Shown here piece by piece: positions 34,157 through 48,700 of a stretch of DNA of 64,000 nt. The stretch is from Glandiceps talaboti (taxonomy: Eukaryota > Hemichordata > Enteropneusta > Spengelidae). The DNA lies in the NCBI RefSeq assembly GCF_964340395.1, contig NC_135558.1:21819371-21883370 (forward strand), written 5' to 3'. Each line of letters opens with the position of its first letter. Position 1 is the first letter of the stretch. The position numbers and the translations under genes were made by a program. Below the pieces are notes generated by a model that saw only the letters and a program-made list of their open reading frames with translations, was not told where the DNA came from and searched no databases.

Positions 34157-37100
34157 CACACATACACACACACACAAACAAACACTCACACACAAACAAA
34201 CACACACATACACACACACACACACATACATACATACACAGTCTGATTATAAAAGCAATAGGGTTGTTGATGGCCGGCGCTGAGTGCTTAAACCACTTGC
34301 CTCTTACCACTGCGGTCAGGGTTCGAATCCCATTCAGGGTTTGATTAAATATACCACGCTGTAAGTAAGAAGAGTGTCGTTCAGTTTGACTCTACCGAAC
34401 AATGCAGGTTTTCCCTGGGTACTCCAGTTTCCTCCTGCATTAACACTGAACCCATGAGGGATGGCCCTCACTGGACTTCTTGGGAGACAAGTGTTTATAT
34501 ACTTAAAGAACTATCTAGTATAAATAAAGATTTATTATTATTATAGATACATCCCCTCATTATTCATAGATCTAGCTAATGTTAAAATTGATGATGTCAC
34601 ATATACAACTTACATGTACAAGGATGCAAGTTTACCAACTTGGGAAGAAAATTTGATTTTAAGGGACGCGACAGGGTTTAAATTTATTGTAAATATTTAA
34701 TACAAAAATTTATGTCCATTCATTGTATGAATATGTGATTAACCTGTAGATGTATATTTCAGTCATTTTGTATGTTTACATTCAGTCATTGAGGAAAATA
34801 GCTGAATAATTCGTGCTTACTTAGTTACTGTGAAGAACCTCAGGGTTGCAAACAAGTAAAATTACTCTGGTCTACCATATTGTGACACGAGTATTGCAGA
34901 CAACCCTGGAAAAGACTAACATTGAAACATAGTGAATACAATAAGTAGAATGTATACATTGATAAAGAATTGTACCATCTGTTACACCTTAGTTCACTAC
35001 AGTTTGTAACATCAGTTGAATGCCACTACTAGTAGAGAATGAAATCTATCCACTGTACAATCAATCAATCAATCAATCAAAATAATTTGTAGAGTGCCAA
35101 AATCCAGGCAAAGTTCTGTTCAGGGGCGCTGGATGGTTAATCCACACCGTAGGCTTTTCAAAACAAATGTGTCTTCAGTTTTCTTTTGAAACAATCAATA
35201 GTTGGTGCAAGTTTAATGTCAGTTGGCAGTGAATTCCAGAGCTTTGGAGCAGCATAAGCGAAAGAACATCCACCGTAGTTGATTTGCTTGTAACTTGTTG
35301 TCGTAAGAAGGTTTTTGTCCTTTGAGCGTAAGGTGCGAGCTGGTATGTATACTTGTATAAGGTCGGAAATGTACTCAGGTGTAAGACCGTGAATTGCTTT
35401 GTAAGTCAGGAGTAAGATCTTGTAGTCGATTCTAGAACGAACTGGTAACCAATGGAGTTTGATGAGAGTAGGAGTTATGTGTTCATATTTCTTTGACCGG
35501 GTGATGATTCTTGCAGCTGTGTTTTGTGCACGCTGAAGTTGGTTTGTGACTGATTCAGGGAGACCATACAGTAAAGAATTACAAATGGTACCGACAAATC
35601 ATCTTATGTTTCAGACCATGAATAACAGTTTTAAATACAATGATAATAATTGTATATGTCTGACAAGTTTAAAACTAAATGTTAAGATATGGAGTAGGAA
35701 GACAAAACTATCAATATGTACTTTAAGTCTATTTATTTACAGTTTTACCCACCAATAGTCAAGATTAATTGGAAGTCACAGGGAAGATAGCCTACATCAT
35801 GTAGACTTGAAGGACTAACACTACATTATAGCCTACCTGTAGACTTGAAGGACTAACACTACATTATAGCCAACCTGTAGACTTGAAGGACTAACACTAC
35901 ATTAAAGCCTACCTGTAGACTAGAAGGACTAACACTACATTATAGCCTACCTGTAGACTTGAAGGACTAACACTACATTATAGCCTACCTGTAGACTTGA
36001 AGGACTAACACTACATTAAAGCCTACCTGTAGACTAGAAGGACTAACACTACATTATAGCCTACCTGTAGACTTGAAGGACTAACACTACATTGTATAGC
36101 CTACCTGTAGACTTGAAGGACTAACACTACATTATAGCCTACCTGTAGACTTGAAGGACTAACACTACATTGTATAGCCTACCTGTAGACTTGAAGGACC
36201 AACAATACTACACTATTTCCACTATCCTAACTTTAACCTACCTGTAGACTTGAAGGACTAACACTGACTTTTTTTTAGCACAACTAAATTGATATGATAA
36301 GGTTCAGTAGTGCTATAGGCACGGCAAAGTGTCTGTCTGTCTGGATGTGTGTAAACAACTTAAAGACAAAAACCACTGGACCGATTGCTATGATATTTGG
36401 TGGGTATATTAATTTCTGTGTCTAGTTGGGAAATTTTCTCAAATCAAAAAGATCTAACACTGGTGTGTGATTTGGGTAAAAAAAATGTGATTTTTGGTCA
36501 AAAAACTTAAACTCCAAAACTGCTCAACAGATCAATCTGAAATTTGGTTGGAACGTTCTTGGAGGTGTTTAGATTAAGAATTGTTCATGACATGATTATC
36601 CCATCAGTGATATGAAAATTAGGTATTAAAATGTGCCACTTGAGAAATAAATCTGACCCATCATGGAAATGCTTTATTTTTCTAGATTATCAGTAACATG
36701 ACAGCCATCATGTCTTTCAGGTGTTACTACATCAACAAATCTAGTATACAGTATTAAATGTGTCAACAAAAGTGATACCATGTCTGCTTTGACAGATCAA
36801 TAGACAGAAAGAAATCTTTATTATTGTCTGTAATGTGGATGATTGATTACTGGTGACATAATGTGTACTACGATGTCCATGGACATTTGATAAACCAGCA
36901 TAAGATGATATGATGTCATTGCACCCATCCACTCATACACACTTGTTAGACGGAAGAACAAATTGAGAAATCAATGTACAGTAATCATTGTTACCATTCT
37001 ACATGTATGGTCTATTTTCTTTGACAGTCAAAATACTGTAGTTACTATAGTTGTCTATCCAGTGTGCTGAATTACTCAGTGTCTCAACAGTTTTCTTATT

Positions 37101-39693
37101 TTTTGATATTAAAATGCTGGGTCAAATGATTTCATATACAAGGTAGTTGTTGATGATAATTAAGTTAGGGTGTCTGCTTTGGAAATTGTTCAAATCAAAG
37201 TGATTGGCTTTTATATGGAAAACATACCTTTTACACCAAAATTTGACTGAAACTTAAATTTAAAAAATATAGGGTGGATTGTCTCAAATTTGTTTCTAGG
37301 AAAGTTGTATTGAAAGTAACTCAAGTAAAGACATAACATACTAACATACATGTACACTAACAATAACAAAGGGCTTTAATAAGTTCAAACGTAACTGCAT
37401 GGAATTCTGTGAAATTTGGAATTGTTGTTTCTGGTGGTATGTAGATGTAAAAACTTTCATTGCAAAGTGAGCGAATTCTGTGTGTGAAGTATTGGGGTGG
37501 GACTGAGAGATGGAGATGGAGGTAGATGGGATAGGTAGTAAATATGTCTGTACTGTACTGGTAAACTCCCATTTCTGAAATACCCCAAATCCATGAAAAT
37601 GGTAATTGCCACTGCAAGCTGAAATGCAATGATGGCAACCACATACATGTATTAGTTTGTCAGGTGTATACCGGTAGGTACTGTGAAATAAGACCATTAG
37701 CATTATTGATAGGACTGCTATATTACCAATGATAGATGTAATGTATTGGAACCAGTGAAATTCATACAGGTTGAGTTTGGGTGGGGTTTTATGTATTTTG
37801 TTATATTGACTGGTACTACAGTAGTAGGTAAACAGCTATGGAAATTGTTGACTAATGTACAGTACATTACATTTATGGACTTATGACCTCATCAACAGTT
37901 CAGTATATATATTACTATGTAATAATTTTTCTTTTCAATTGTCAACAACTTCCTGAATGAAATTAATATTGAATTATTATTGAAAAATCTCAGTTACAAT
38001 GGCAACCCAGATATAACTGTCAGATATAGCTTAATTACTATAAGTGACATACTGTCAAGGTGACTGCTTTCTTAACTACTAATTAACTACTAATTAACTA
38101 CTTTCAGCTGCCTTCATTCAATAGAGCCATATAAGATTTTAAATTGATACAATACTTTGATACCTAGATACCTGCTCCTTCATGTGGAAATCAAATATTA
38201 TTGATTCAGTTCATTTAAATTTGATACAAATTCAGTACAAGTTGGGACTTGTACAAAGTAAATTGACTATATGATTTGAATAATATTTTAGGAGACAGGG
38301 TTTCCTTCTATTTCTATTCATTAGTTTGAGTTGTTCAAATCACAACTATCAATTGTTATTAATGTTCAAATCAGGGGGAAAGTCCCAAGCAAAACGCTTC
38401 ATATAATGGCTCAATTTAGACTAGGCATACTCCCACTTAAAATAGAAACAGGCAGATTTTGTGGGCTTGAAGTCTAAGACAGGAAATGTGACTTTTGCCA
38501 AAATTCATCAAAGGATGAAGTACACTTTATGGTTTATTATAATCTATACATGGATCTCATGACAGTGTTACTAATATTGGATTAAATAATAACTTCAAAT
38601 AATGCCAAACTTCAGTCATATGAACCAACACGATAAACTACAACATTTAATGATAACATTTCACATTGATACTGCAAACTTTTTACATGAGCCTTTAACC
38701 ATAGGGAAAACTTAATTTACAACTGAGATGTATGTGATACTTATATATTTAATTTGATATTGTTTGTGTCCTATAAGCCAGAGGGCTGGATGTGGCTCTT
38801 TATTTTGTAAAGTTTATTTATTATAAGTACTGTATAATTTGTTAAGTCCACATAGGACACCTTAATTAATAAACAAAAACATAACATAGTAAGGAATGCG
38901 GAAATGCTAAATGTCGGTGTGTCAGTAGATGTTGTGTGTCAGTAGATGTTGTGTGTCAGTAGATGTTGTGTGGCAGTAGATGTGTGTCAGTAGATGTTGT
39001 GTGTCAGTAGATGTGTGTCAGTAGATGTTGTGTGTCAGTAGATGTCGGTGTGTCTGTAGATGTTGTCAGTAGATGTTGTGTGTCTGTAGATGTTGTCAGT
39101 AGATGTTGTGTGTCAGTAGATGTGTGTCAGTAGATGTCGGTGTGTCAGTAGATGTTGTGTGTCAGTAGATGTGTGTCAGTAGATGTCGGTGTGTCTGTAG
39201 ATGTTGTCAGTAGATGTGTGTCTGTAGATGTTGTGTGTCAGTAGATGTTGTGTGTCAGTAGATGTGTGTCAGTAGATGTCGGTGTGTCTGTAGATGTTGT
39301 CAGTAGATGTTGTGTGTCTGTAGATGTGTGTCAGTAGATGTTGTGTGTCTGTAGATGTGTGTCAGTAGATGTGTGTCAGTAGATGTTGTGTGGCAGTGAT
39401 TCATCAAGTTGGTTTAGGAGTATACTGATGATAAACAAGCCCCTTCCCACCTCCCAACAACAACAACCCCCTTCTCACCTCCTCCCAACAACAACAACCC
39501 CCTACCCACCTCCCAACAACAACAACAACAACAACAATAACAACAACCCCCTGCCCACCTTCCAACAACAACAACCCCCTTCCCACCTCCCAACAACAAC
39601 AACAACAACAACAGCCCCCTTCCCACCTCCCAACAACAACAACAACCCCCTTCTCAAGTTCTCCCAACAACAACAACCCCCTACCCACCTCCC

Positions 39694-39729
<36 letters not shown>

Positions 39730-42700
39730 CACAACCCCCTTCTCGCCTCCCAACAACAACAAAAGTGTAATTATATAATATATACATGTAATGATAAAAA
39801 AGGTAATTTGTATAATACATTTGTATATGTTACATGGCTGTTCATTTTGTATGGTCTGAAAATACCATGTAATGTCAAAGAACATTTATTGTGATAACTA
39901 CTTGGCAGTCATCAAAAGAAACACAATCAGCTGATGCAATAATGCATACTACATGTACAGCTGTTATTGAGTTCTTTGTTAATTAAGAATAAGATCAATT
40001 TGCTTATGGCATTATGTACTGGAGTAGGTTGTATAGGTCAGATAAGTCAATGTGATTATCAAATTAACCTCAGTTACCTAACTGTCAGCTTTTAAATGTG
40101 TCTTCAAATTATCAGTATATTGTACTTTTACAGTTTTAGCTGTATATATGGAGACCTGGTTGGAGAGAGGTTGCTGTGAATGAATTGTTGTAGCTAGCTG
40201 TATATATGGAGACCTGGTTAGACAGAGGTTGCTGTGAATGAATTGTTGTAGCTAGCTGTATATATTGAGACCTGGTTAGACAGAGGTTGCTGTGAACGAA
40301 TTATTGTCGCTAGCTGTATATATGGAGACCTGGTTAGACAGAGGTTGCTGTGAATGAATTGTTGTAGCTAGCTGTATATATTGAGACCTTAAGTAATAAT
40401 TGTATGTAGTGTTAGGATATTGACTTTCATTGTGGAAGATGTTTTATAAATGTGTACTATAATGTATATATCTACATTTTTAAACAATAAGTTATTAAGC
40501 ATTTATGATAATATTTGTCATATTTTTTTTGGTTTCAGTACACTGAAGAAAAACTTTTAAATGCAGAGAAAACAGAATATGATGCTCACTTTGAGAACCT
40601 GCTACAACGAGCTGAAAGGACCAAGAACTGGACTGAAAAAATGGTTGCCAATGTTGAAACTGTTTTGCAGCCTAATCCAAGTAAGAAATGTATAATATTT
40701 TGGTTCAGAAGTAATTCAGTGTGAACAAATGTACATGTTTGTAGACTTTACAACATAATTCATATTGCATCAATAGCCTGTCCTTATATAGCACTTTTAT
40801 TGACCACTAGGTCATCATAGTCAGAGTGGTCAGCTTGGAATCTGCAGGTTGTAGTTTCAAGTGGTCAGCTTGGAATCTGCAGGTTGTAGCTTCAAGTGGT
40901 CAGCTTGGAATCTGCAGGTTGTAGTTTCAAGTGGTCAGCTTGGAATCTGCAGGTTGTAGTTTCAAGTGGTCAGCTTGGAATCTGCAGGTTGTAGCTTCAA
41001 GTGATCAGCTTGGAATCTGCAGGTTGTAGCTTCAAGTGGTCAGCTTGGAATCTGTATTTTGTAGCTTCAAGTGGTCAGCTTGGAATCTGCAGGTTGTAGT
41101 TTCAAGTGGTCAGCTTGGAATCTGCAGGTTGTAGCTTCAAGTGGTCAGCTTGGAATCTGCAGGTTGTAGCTTCAAGTGGTCAGCTTGGAATCTGTAGGTT
41201 GTAGCTTCAAGTGGTCAGCTTGGAATCTGCAGGTTGTAGCTTCAAGTGGTCAGCTTGGAATCTGCAGGTTGTATAGCTTCAAGTGGTCAGCTTGGAATCT
41301 GCAGGTTGTAGCTTCAAGTGATCAGCTTGGAATCTGCAGGTTGTAGCTTATTATTAATGACATAATTGCATCATGGATATGTCATGTGGTCAGCTTGGAA
41401 TCTGCAGGTTGTAGCTTCAAATGGTCAGCTTGGAATCTGCAGGTTGTAGTCAAATTGATATTGAATGTTTGCCCTTCAACATGATTTACATGTAGATTGT
41501 ACACAGGCTTGTGTAAAGAAAACCTATTGTCAGGATTACTATGAAACTTTGCAGCTATCTATTGTCAGGAGTACAATGTATTATGAAACTTAACAGTTAT
41601 TGTCAGAAATACTGTGAAACTTAACAGTTATTGTCAAGAGTACTGTAAAACTTAACAGTTATTGTCAGCTATTGTCAAATTGATATTGAATGTTTGCCCT
41701 TCAACATGATTTACATGTAGATTGTACACAGGCTTGTGTAAAGAAAAAAAGCCTCAAGTTTGTGAGATTTCTTAGTGATAAATTTATATTTCAAAATGTC
41801 TGTCTTGCACATTAGATGCCCGCCTGGAAGATTATGTGATGGAAAAGGTAGATCGTAAACGTCCTGACCGGGTGACAAATCGTGAAGTACTTGGCCAAAT
41901 ATTTATTGACTCTGGTAATGATGTTGGACCAGGCACAGCATATGGTGAGTTCTTTCACAAACTTGTTATTCCATAAATTTAAAATGTCTTTAAACTATGT
42001 CATCCATGTTATGATAGAGTACAACATTTTGCATTTGTTGAGTGGACTGTGCACTATTATAAAGTGGTGCATGTAAACATCAATACACAAAGCTTTTATT
42101 TACAGCATAAATGGGAAATTTACATAATGATACTAATACCAACATCAACCAACGCAATGATATTCCTCTTTTCTATGACTCTTGAGTAAGAAATCGTTAT
42201 GTTTTGGTGTACATTTATAGTAGTAACAGAAACCCATGGCCTCACAATGGATGGTAGGGCATATAGAAATTATTTTCACTTGCAATACTGTGTATTCTGC
42301 TGTATTTAATACAGCTTGGGTAATACAATGCATCACTCTCAAAAATGACTTCTGTACACACTACCATCCATTATGAAGCCATGAGATTCATAGTCTTCAT
42401 CATCTATTTGTATGTTATATAATGTACATCAGCACTTTGAGGAGAATAGTTGCATTAAATTTGAATGTACATAAAATTGCTGTTACAGTAATATTCAATA
42501 CAACACTTCTGTCAGGAATGTTACCTTGTTGGCATAGCAACAAGTATGAATCTAAATGTGGAATTAACTATAATCCCTATTTTAGAATAGTTTGCTTCCA
42601 ATGATTGATGAGAGTCTGCAAAATTACAAAATCAGGCGTTTCCATAACAACCATCACATTGCTACCATTGTAAACTCTAATTTGTGTGTAATAATATTAT

Positions 42701-45700
42701 CTGAGAATTTATAAATACAACTTTACTTTTGAATTTAATATCTTTTTAAAATGACATTTCTAACTGTATAAGAATTTATTGTGTGAATTGTCATACCTAC
42801 CTAATACCCTGTAGGAATGACAAGGTAATTATTTTCAACATATTCAACTGCTATGTTAAGGAATTCCAAATGTAATTTAGAATAAATAAGAATACAAATA
42901 ACAAATTTTTGTCCTAATTCTTCTTGGCAAGTCTATACTGATATTTTACTATCTATTCTGTTTACAACCCTTGGCAAGTCAACCCTGATATTTTACTATC
43001 TATTCTGTTTACAACCCTTGGTAAGACTACCCTGATATTTTACTATATCTATTCTGTTTACAACCCTTGGCAAGTCAACCCTGATATTATACTATATTTA
43101 TTCTGTTTACAACCCTTGGTAAGACTACCCTGATATTATACTATATCTATTCTGTTTACAACCCTTGGTAAGACTACCCTGATATTTTACTATATCTATT
43201 CTGTTTACAACCCTTGGCAAGTCAACCCTGATATTATACTATATTTATTCTGTTTACAACCCTTGGCAAGTCTACCCTGATATTTTACTAGCTATTCTGT
43301 TTACAACCCTTGCCAAGTCAACCCTGATATTTTACTATCTATTCTGTTTACAACCCTTGCCAAGTCAACCCTGATATTATACTATCTATTCTGTTTACAA
43401 CCCTTGGCAAGTCAACCCTGATATTATACTATATCTATTCTGTTTACAACCCTTGGCAAGTCAACCCTGATATTATACTATCTATTCTGTTTACAACCCT
43501 TGGCAAGTCAACCCTGATATTTTACTATCTATTCTGTTTACAACCCTTGGCAAGTCTACCCTGATATTTTACTATCTATTCTGTTTACAACCCTTGGCAA
43601 GTCAACCCTGATATTTTACTATCTATTCTGTTTACAACCCTTGGCAAGTCAACCCTGATATTTTACTATCTATTCTGTTTACAACCCTTGGCAAGTCAAC
43701 CCTGATATTTTACTATCTATTCTGTTTACAACCCTTGGCAAGTCTACCCTGATATTTTACTATCTATTCTGTTTACAACCCTTGGCAAGTCAACCCTGAT
43801 ATTTTACTATCTATTCTGTTTACAACCCTTGGCAAGTCTACCCTGATATTATACTATCTATTCTGTTTACAACCCTTGGCAAGTCTACCCTGATATTTTA
43901 CTATCTATTCTGTTTACAACCCTTGCCAAGTCAACCCTGATATTATACTATCTATTCTGTTTACAACCCTTGGCAAGTCTACCCTGATATTATACTATCT
44001 ATTCTGTTTACAACCCTTGGCAAGTCAACCCTGATATTATACTATATCTATTCTGTTTACAACCCTTGGCAAGTCTACCCTGATATTTTACTATCTATTC
44101 TGTTTACAACCCTTGGCAAGTCTACCCTGATATTTTACTATCTATTCTGTTTACAACCCTTGGCAAGTCAACCCTGATATTTTACTATCTATTCTGTTTA
44201 CAACCCTTACCAAGTCAACCCTGATATTATACTATCTATTCTGTTTACAACCCTTACCAAGTCAACCCTGATATTATACTATCTATTCTGTTTACAACCC
44301 TTGGCAAGTCTACCCTGATATTTTACTATCTATTCTGTTTACAACCCTTGGCAAGTCAACCCTGATATTATACTATCTATTCTGTTTACAACCCTTACCA
44401 AGTCAACCCTGATATTATACTATCTATTCTGTTTACAACCCTTACCAAGTCAACCCTGATATTATACTATCTATTCTGTTTACAACCCTTGGCAAGTCTA
44501 CCCTGATATTTTACTATCTATTCTGTTTACAACCCTTGACAAGTCAACCCTGATATTATACTATATCTATTCTGTTTACAACCCTTGGCAAGTCAACCCT
44601 GATATTTTACTATCTATTCTGTTTACAACCCTTGGCAAGTCTACCCTGATATTTTACTATCTATTCTGTTTACAACCCTTGGCAAGTCTACCCTGATATT
44701 ATACTATATCTATTCTGTTTACAACCCTTGACAAGTCAACCCTGATATTATACTATATCTATTCTGTTTACAACCCTTGGCAAGTCAACCCTGATATTTT
44801 ACTATCTATTCTGTTTACAACCCTTGGCAAGTCTACCCTGATATTTTACTATCTATTCTGTTTACAACCCTTGGCAAGTCTACCCTGATATTTTACTATC
44901 TATTCTGTGTACAACCCTTGGCAAGTCTACCCTGATATTATACTATCTATTCTGTTTACAACCCTTACCAAGTCTACCCTGATATTTTACTATCTATTCT
45001 GTTTACAACCCTTGGCAAGTCAACCCTGATATTATACTATCTATTCTGTTTACAACCCTTGGCAAGTCTACCCTGATATTTTACTATCTATTCTGTTTAC
45101 AACCCTTGACAAGTCAACCCTGATATTATACTATATCTATTCTGTTTACAACCCTTGGCAAGTCAACCCTGATATTTTACTATCTATTCTGTTTACAACC
45201 CTTGGCTAGTCAACCCTGATATTTTACTATCTATTCTGTTTACAACCCTTGGCAAGTCAACCCTGATATTTTACTATCTATTCTGTTTACAACCCTTGGC
45301 AAGTCAACCCTGGTATTTTACTATCTATTCTGTTTACAACCCTTGGCAAGTCAACCCTGATATTTTACTATCTATTCTGTTTACAACCCTTGGCAAGTCA
45401 ACCCTGATATTTTACTATCTATTCTGTTTACAACCCTTGGCAAGTCAACCCTGGTATTTTACTATCTATTCTGTTTACAACCCTTGGCAAGTCAACCCTG
45501 ATATTTTACTATCTATTCTGTTTACAACCCTTGGCAAGTCAACCCTGATATTTTACTATCTATTCTGTTTACAACCCTTGGCAAGTCAACCCTGATATTA
45601 TACTATCTATTCTGTTTACAACCCTTGGCAAGTCTACCCTGATATTTTACTATCTATTCTGTTTACAACCCTTGGCAAGTCAACCCTGATATTATACTAT

Positions 45701-48700
45701 CTATTCTGTTTACAACCCTTGGCAAGTCTACCCTGATATTATACTATCTATTCTGTTTACAACCCTTGGCAAGTCTACCCTGATATTTTACTATCTATTC
45801 TGTTTACAACCCTTGGCAAGTCTACCCTGATATTTTACTATCTATTCTGTTTACAACCCTTGGCAAGTCTACCCTGATATTTTACTATCTATTCTGTTTA
45901 CAACCCTTGGCAAGTCAACCCTGATATTTTACTATCTATTCTGTTTACAACCCTTGGCAAGTCAACCCTGATATTTTACTATCTATTCTGTTTACAACCC
46001 TTGGCAAGTCAACCCTGATATTTTACTATCTATTCTGTTTACAACCCTTGACAAGTCTACCCTGATATTATACTATCTATTCTGTTTACAACCCTTGGCA
46101 AGTCTACCCTGATATTATACTATATCTATTCTGTTTACAACCCTTGGCAAGTCTACCCTGATATTATACTATCTATTCTGTTTACAACCCTTGGCAAGTC
46201 AACCCTGATATTATACTATATCTATTCTGTTTACAACCCTTACCAAGTCAACCCTGATATTATACTATCTATTCTGTTTACAACCCTTGCCAAGTCTACC
46301 CTGATATTTTACTATCTATTCTGTTTACAACCCTTGGCAAGTCAACCCTGATATTTTACTATCTATTCTGTTTACAACCCTTGCCAAGTCAACCCTGATA
46401 TTTTACTATCTATTCTGTTTACAACCCTTGCCAAGTCAACCCTGATATTATACTATCTATTCTGTTTACAACCCTTGGCAAGTCAACCCTGATATTATAC
46501 TATCTATTCTGTTTACAACCCTTGGCAAGTCTACCCTGATATTATACTATCTATTCTGTTTACAACCCTTGGCAAGTCAACCCTGGTATTTTACTATCTA
46601 TTCTGTTTACAACCCTTACCAAGTCTACCCTGATATTTTACTATCTATTCTGTTTACAACCCTTGGCAAGTCAACCCTGGTATTTTACTATCTATTCTGT
46701 TTACAACCCTTGGCAAGTCAACCCTGGTATTTTACTATCTATTCTGTTTACAACCCTTGGCAAGTCTACCCTGATATTATACTATCTATTCTGTTTACAA
46801 CCCTTGGCAAGTCTACCCTGATATTTTACTATCTATTCTGTTTACAACCCTTGGCAAGTCAACCCTGGTATTTTACTATCTATTCTGTTTACAACCCTTG
46901 GCAAGTCTACCCTGATATTTTACTATCTATTCTGTTTACAACCCTTGCCAAGTCTACCCTGATATTTTACTATCTATTCTGTTTACAACCCTTACCAAGT
47001 CTACCCTGATATTTTACTATCTATTCTGTTTACAACCCTTACCAAGTCAACCCTGATATTATACTATCTATTCTGTTTACAACCCTTGGCAAGTCTACCC
47101 TGATATTTTACTATCTATTCTGTTTACAACCCTTGGCAAGTCAACCCTGATATTTTACTATCTATTCTGTTTACAACCCTTGCCAAGTCAACCCTGATAT
47201 TTTACTATCTATTCTGTTTACAACCCTTGGCAAGTCAACCCTGATATTATACTATATCTATTCTGTTTACAACCCTTGGCAAGTCAACCCTGATATTTTA
47301 CTATCTATTCTGTTTACAACCCTTGCCAAGTCAACCCTGATATTTTACTATCTATTCTGTTTACAACCCTTGGCAAGTCAACCCTGATATTTTACTATCT
47401 ATTCTGTTTACAACCCTTGGCAAGTCTACCCTGATATTTTACTATCTATTCTGTTTACAACCCTTGGCAAGTCAACCCTGATATTATACTATCTATTCTG
47501 TTTACAACCCTTGGCAAGTCAACCCTGATATTTTACTATCTATTCTGTTTACAACCCTTGGCAAGTCTACCCTGATATTATACTATCTATTCTGTTTACA
47601 ACCCTTACCAAGTCAACCCTGATATTTTACTATCTATTCTGTTTACAACCCTTGGCAAGTCTACCCTGATATTATACTATCTATTCTGTTTACAACCCTT
47701 GCCAAGTCAACCCTGATATTTTACTATCTATTCTGTTTACAACCCTTGCCAAGTCAACCCTGATATTTTACTATCTATTCTGTTTACAACCCTTGCCAAG
47801 TCAACCCTGATATTTTACTATCTATTCTGTTTACAACCCTTGCCAAGTCAACCCTGATATTTTACTATCTATTCTGTTTACAACCCTTGCCAAGTCAACC
47901 CTGATATTTTACTATCTATTCTGTTTACAACCCTTGGCAAGTCAACCCTGATATTTTACTATCTATTCTGTTTACAACCCTTGGTAAGACTACCCTGATA
48001 TTTTACTATATCTATTCTGTTTACAACCCTTGGCAAGTCTACCCTGATATTTTACTATCTATTCTGTTTACAACCCTTGCCAAGTCAACCCTGATATTTT
48101 ACTATCTATTCTGTTTACAACCCTTGCCAAGTCAACCCTGATATTTTACTATCTATTCTGTTTACAACCCTTGGTAAGACTACCCTGATATTTTACTATA
48201 TCTATTCTGTTTACAACCCTTGGCAAGTCTACCCTGATATTTTACTATCTATTCTGTTTACAACCCTTGGCAAGTCTACCCTGATATTATACTATCTATT
48301 CTGTTTACAACCCTTGCCAAGTCAACCCTGATATTTTACTATCTATTCTGTTTACAACCCTTGCCAAGTCAACCCTGATATTATACTATCTATTCTGTTT
48401 ACAACCCTTGGCAAGTCAACCCTGATATTTTACTATCTATTCTGTTTACAACCCTTGGCAAGTCAACCCTGATATTTTACTATCTATTCTGTTTACAACC
48501 CATGGCAAGTCAACCCTGGTATTTTACTATCTATTCTGTTTACAACCCTTGGCAAGTCTACCCTGATATTTTACTATCTATTCTGTTTACAACCCTTGGC
48601 AAGTCAACCCTGATATTTTACTATCTATTCTGTTTACAACCCTTGGCAAGTCAACCCTGATATTTTACTATCTATTCTGTTTACAACCCTTGGCAAGTCA

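Noticed and set aside
33767-34344. Long HTYI / YVCM repeat proteins on both strands
   Set aside because: They are translations of a (cata)n/(ca)n microsatellite, open in several phases at once. No splice or start context.
34262-34345. Functional tRNA gene at the B-box-like sequence
   Set aside because: I could not draw a full cloverleaf, and the sequence continues into a SINE-like core and tail.
37341-37703. 120-codon minus-strand frame
   Set aside because: No domain resemblance. Three overlapping frames of similar length suggest a low-stop stretch by chance.
39404-39820. Cys/Val/Leu-rich or Asn/Thr-rich frames
   Set aside because: Translations of the (caa)n and c-rich repeat block on both strands.
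45296-47009. Frames with WYFTIYSVYNP-type repeats in the giant array
   Set aside because: The 47-bp unit cycles through all three phases. These frames are just stretches of variants lacking a stop.
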